DNA of 5,213 bases from an uncultured Eubacteriales bacterium (lineage in GTDB: Bacteria > Bacillota_A > Clostridia > Oscillospirales > Oscillospiraceae), in contig USNH01000094.1 of assembly GCA_900556015.1 (NCBI GenBank), forward strand, positions 1-5,213, given 5' to 3'. This document shows positions 4,682 to 5,213 of the stretch, piece after piece. Position 1 is the stretch's first letter. Every line of letters begins with the position of its first letter. Position numbers and translations under genes: made by a program. The notes below the pieces were generated by a model. That model saw nothing but the letters and a program-made list of their open reading frames with translations. It ran no database searches and was not told the DNA's origin.

Positions 4682-5213
4682 ATGAAGCAGGTATGGAAGC
4701 GGCGGGCCGTGGTAGCGGCGGTGCTGGTGCTGGTGGGGACCTCGGTGTATCTGAACTGGCGCTATGCCGGGGATGTGGCGGACACGTCCAAGGTGCTGGG
4801 GCAGTCCACGCTGGTCAACGGTGAGACGGTGGGCGCGGACGTGGAAACGGCGGCGGAAAACGGGGACGACTACTTCTCCACGGCGCGGCTGAGCCGCAAG
4901 CAGGCGCGGGATACGGCCATCAGTATGCTGGAGGAGGCCAAGCAGGACGAGAACGCATCGGAGGACGTGCTGAATGAGGCATCGGAGACGCTGCAGGTGC
5001 TGGCGGGGTACACCGTGGCGGAGTCGCAGATCGAAAATCTGGTGGTGGCCAAGGGCTACACCGACTGCGTGGCCTTTATGGGTGCGGATTCCGTCAGCGT
5101 GGTGGTGTCGTCCCCGGAGGGGCTGGAGGCGGCTGACGTGGCCCGCATCAAGGACATCGTCATCGCGGAGACGGACTATACCGCCGGGCAGATCAAGATC
5201 ATGGAGGCGGGCG
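4682..5213 (+). CDS. spoIIIAH: Stage III sporulation protein AH, 3' end cut by window
   Basis: The frame is open from the ATG at 4682 to the window end, giving 177 residues. Comparison with the usual clostridial length suggests only a handful of residues are missing. A basic start (MKQVWKRR) precedes one membrane helix (about 9-24, ending YLNWRY). An acidic, low-complexity linker follows (about 30-66). A helical region (67-108) contains ARLSRKQARDTAISMLEEA, and then comes the YscJ/FliF-like ring-building domain: a second helix (about 111-124), strand DCVAFMGADSVSVVVSSPE (128-146), a helix (147-163) and the final strand QIKIMEAG (170-177). In B. subtilis the extracellular domain of SpoIIIAH binds forespore SpoIIQ and joins the two halves of the channel. 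The forespore partner is not in this window. Confidence 0.95.
   Translation, partial: MKQVWKRRAVVAAVLVLVGTSVYLNWRYAGDVADTSKVLGQSTLVNGETVGADVETAAENGDDYFSTARLSRKQARDTAISMLEEAKQDENASEDVLNEASETLQVLAGYTVAESQIENLVVAKGYTDCVAFMGADSVSVVVSSPEGLEAADVARIKDIVIAETDYTAGQIKIMEAG

Noticed and set aside
4662..4685. A 7-codon mini-ORF (MWEDKTS) in the spoIIIAG-spoIIIAH gap whose TGA overlaps the spoIIIAH ATG, resembling a leader peptide.
   Set aside because: It has no Shine-Dalgarno of its own; the GGGAGGA lies inside it and serves spoIIIAH. Its size is easily explained by chance. Conservation in relatives would be needed to revive it.

Overview
This window carries the spoIIIA sporulation operon of an endospore-forming Firmicute. 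Genes spoIIIAA to spoIIIAG are complete and spoIIIAH is cut by the right edge. Upstream lies the 3' part of a DUF4364-family gene, which ends at a strong intrinsic terminator. All genes are on the + strand. The DNA is visibly GC-rich, with G/C-ending codons dominating. The proteins look clostridial: short SpoIIIAG and SpoIIIAE, and a DUF4364 neighbour. I infer a high-GC class Clostridia organism, probably Oscillospirales (Oscillibacter/Flavonifractor-like). The genus cannot be fixed from this window.

Layout: 1-474 is the DUF4364 C-terminal part. 490-522 is a hairpin followed by a T-run. 523-589 is a short promoter-bearing gap with a weak sigma-E-like candidate and a good Shine-Dalgarno. Then follow spoIIIAA (590-1513), AB (1513-1992), AC (2002-2196), AD (2200-2586), AE (2583-3674), AF (3671-4162), AG (4159-4659) and AH (4682 to beyond the end). 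Four junctions overlap (TGATG or ATGA), one gap is 3 bases, and only AC and AH have small leaders with their own Shine-Dalgarno. This implies one polycistronic, translationally coupled unit.

From established knowledge of Bacillus subtilis, the eight SpoIIIA proteins are made in the mother cell under sigma-E. With forespore SpoIIQ (or a substitute) they build the 'feeding tube' across the two membranes around the engulfed forespore. AA is the secretion-type ATPase, AB a GspF-like partner, AC/AD/AE the multispanning membrane base, and AF/AG/AH the single- or double-pass proteins whose ring-building domains stack in the intermembrane space.

I found no undescribed system here. The points most worth a second look are a sigma-E-like promoter inside spoIIIAF (same logic as the known internal promoter of B. 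subtilis), an ambiguous SpoIIIAE start where an ideal Shine-Dalgarno lies inside the first codons, and an AT-rich, rare-codon island in spoIIIAB.
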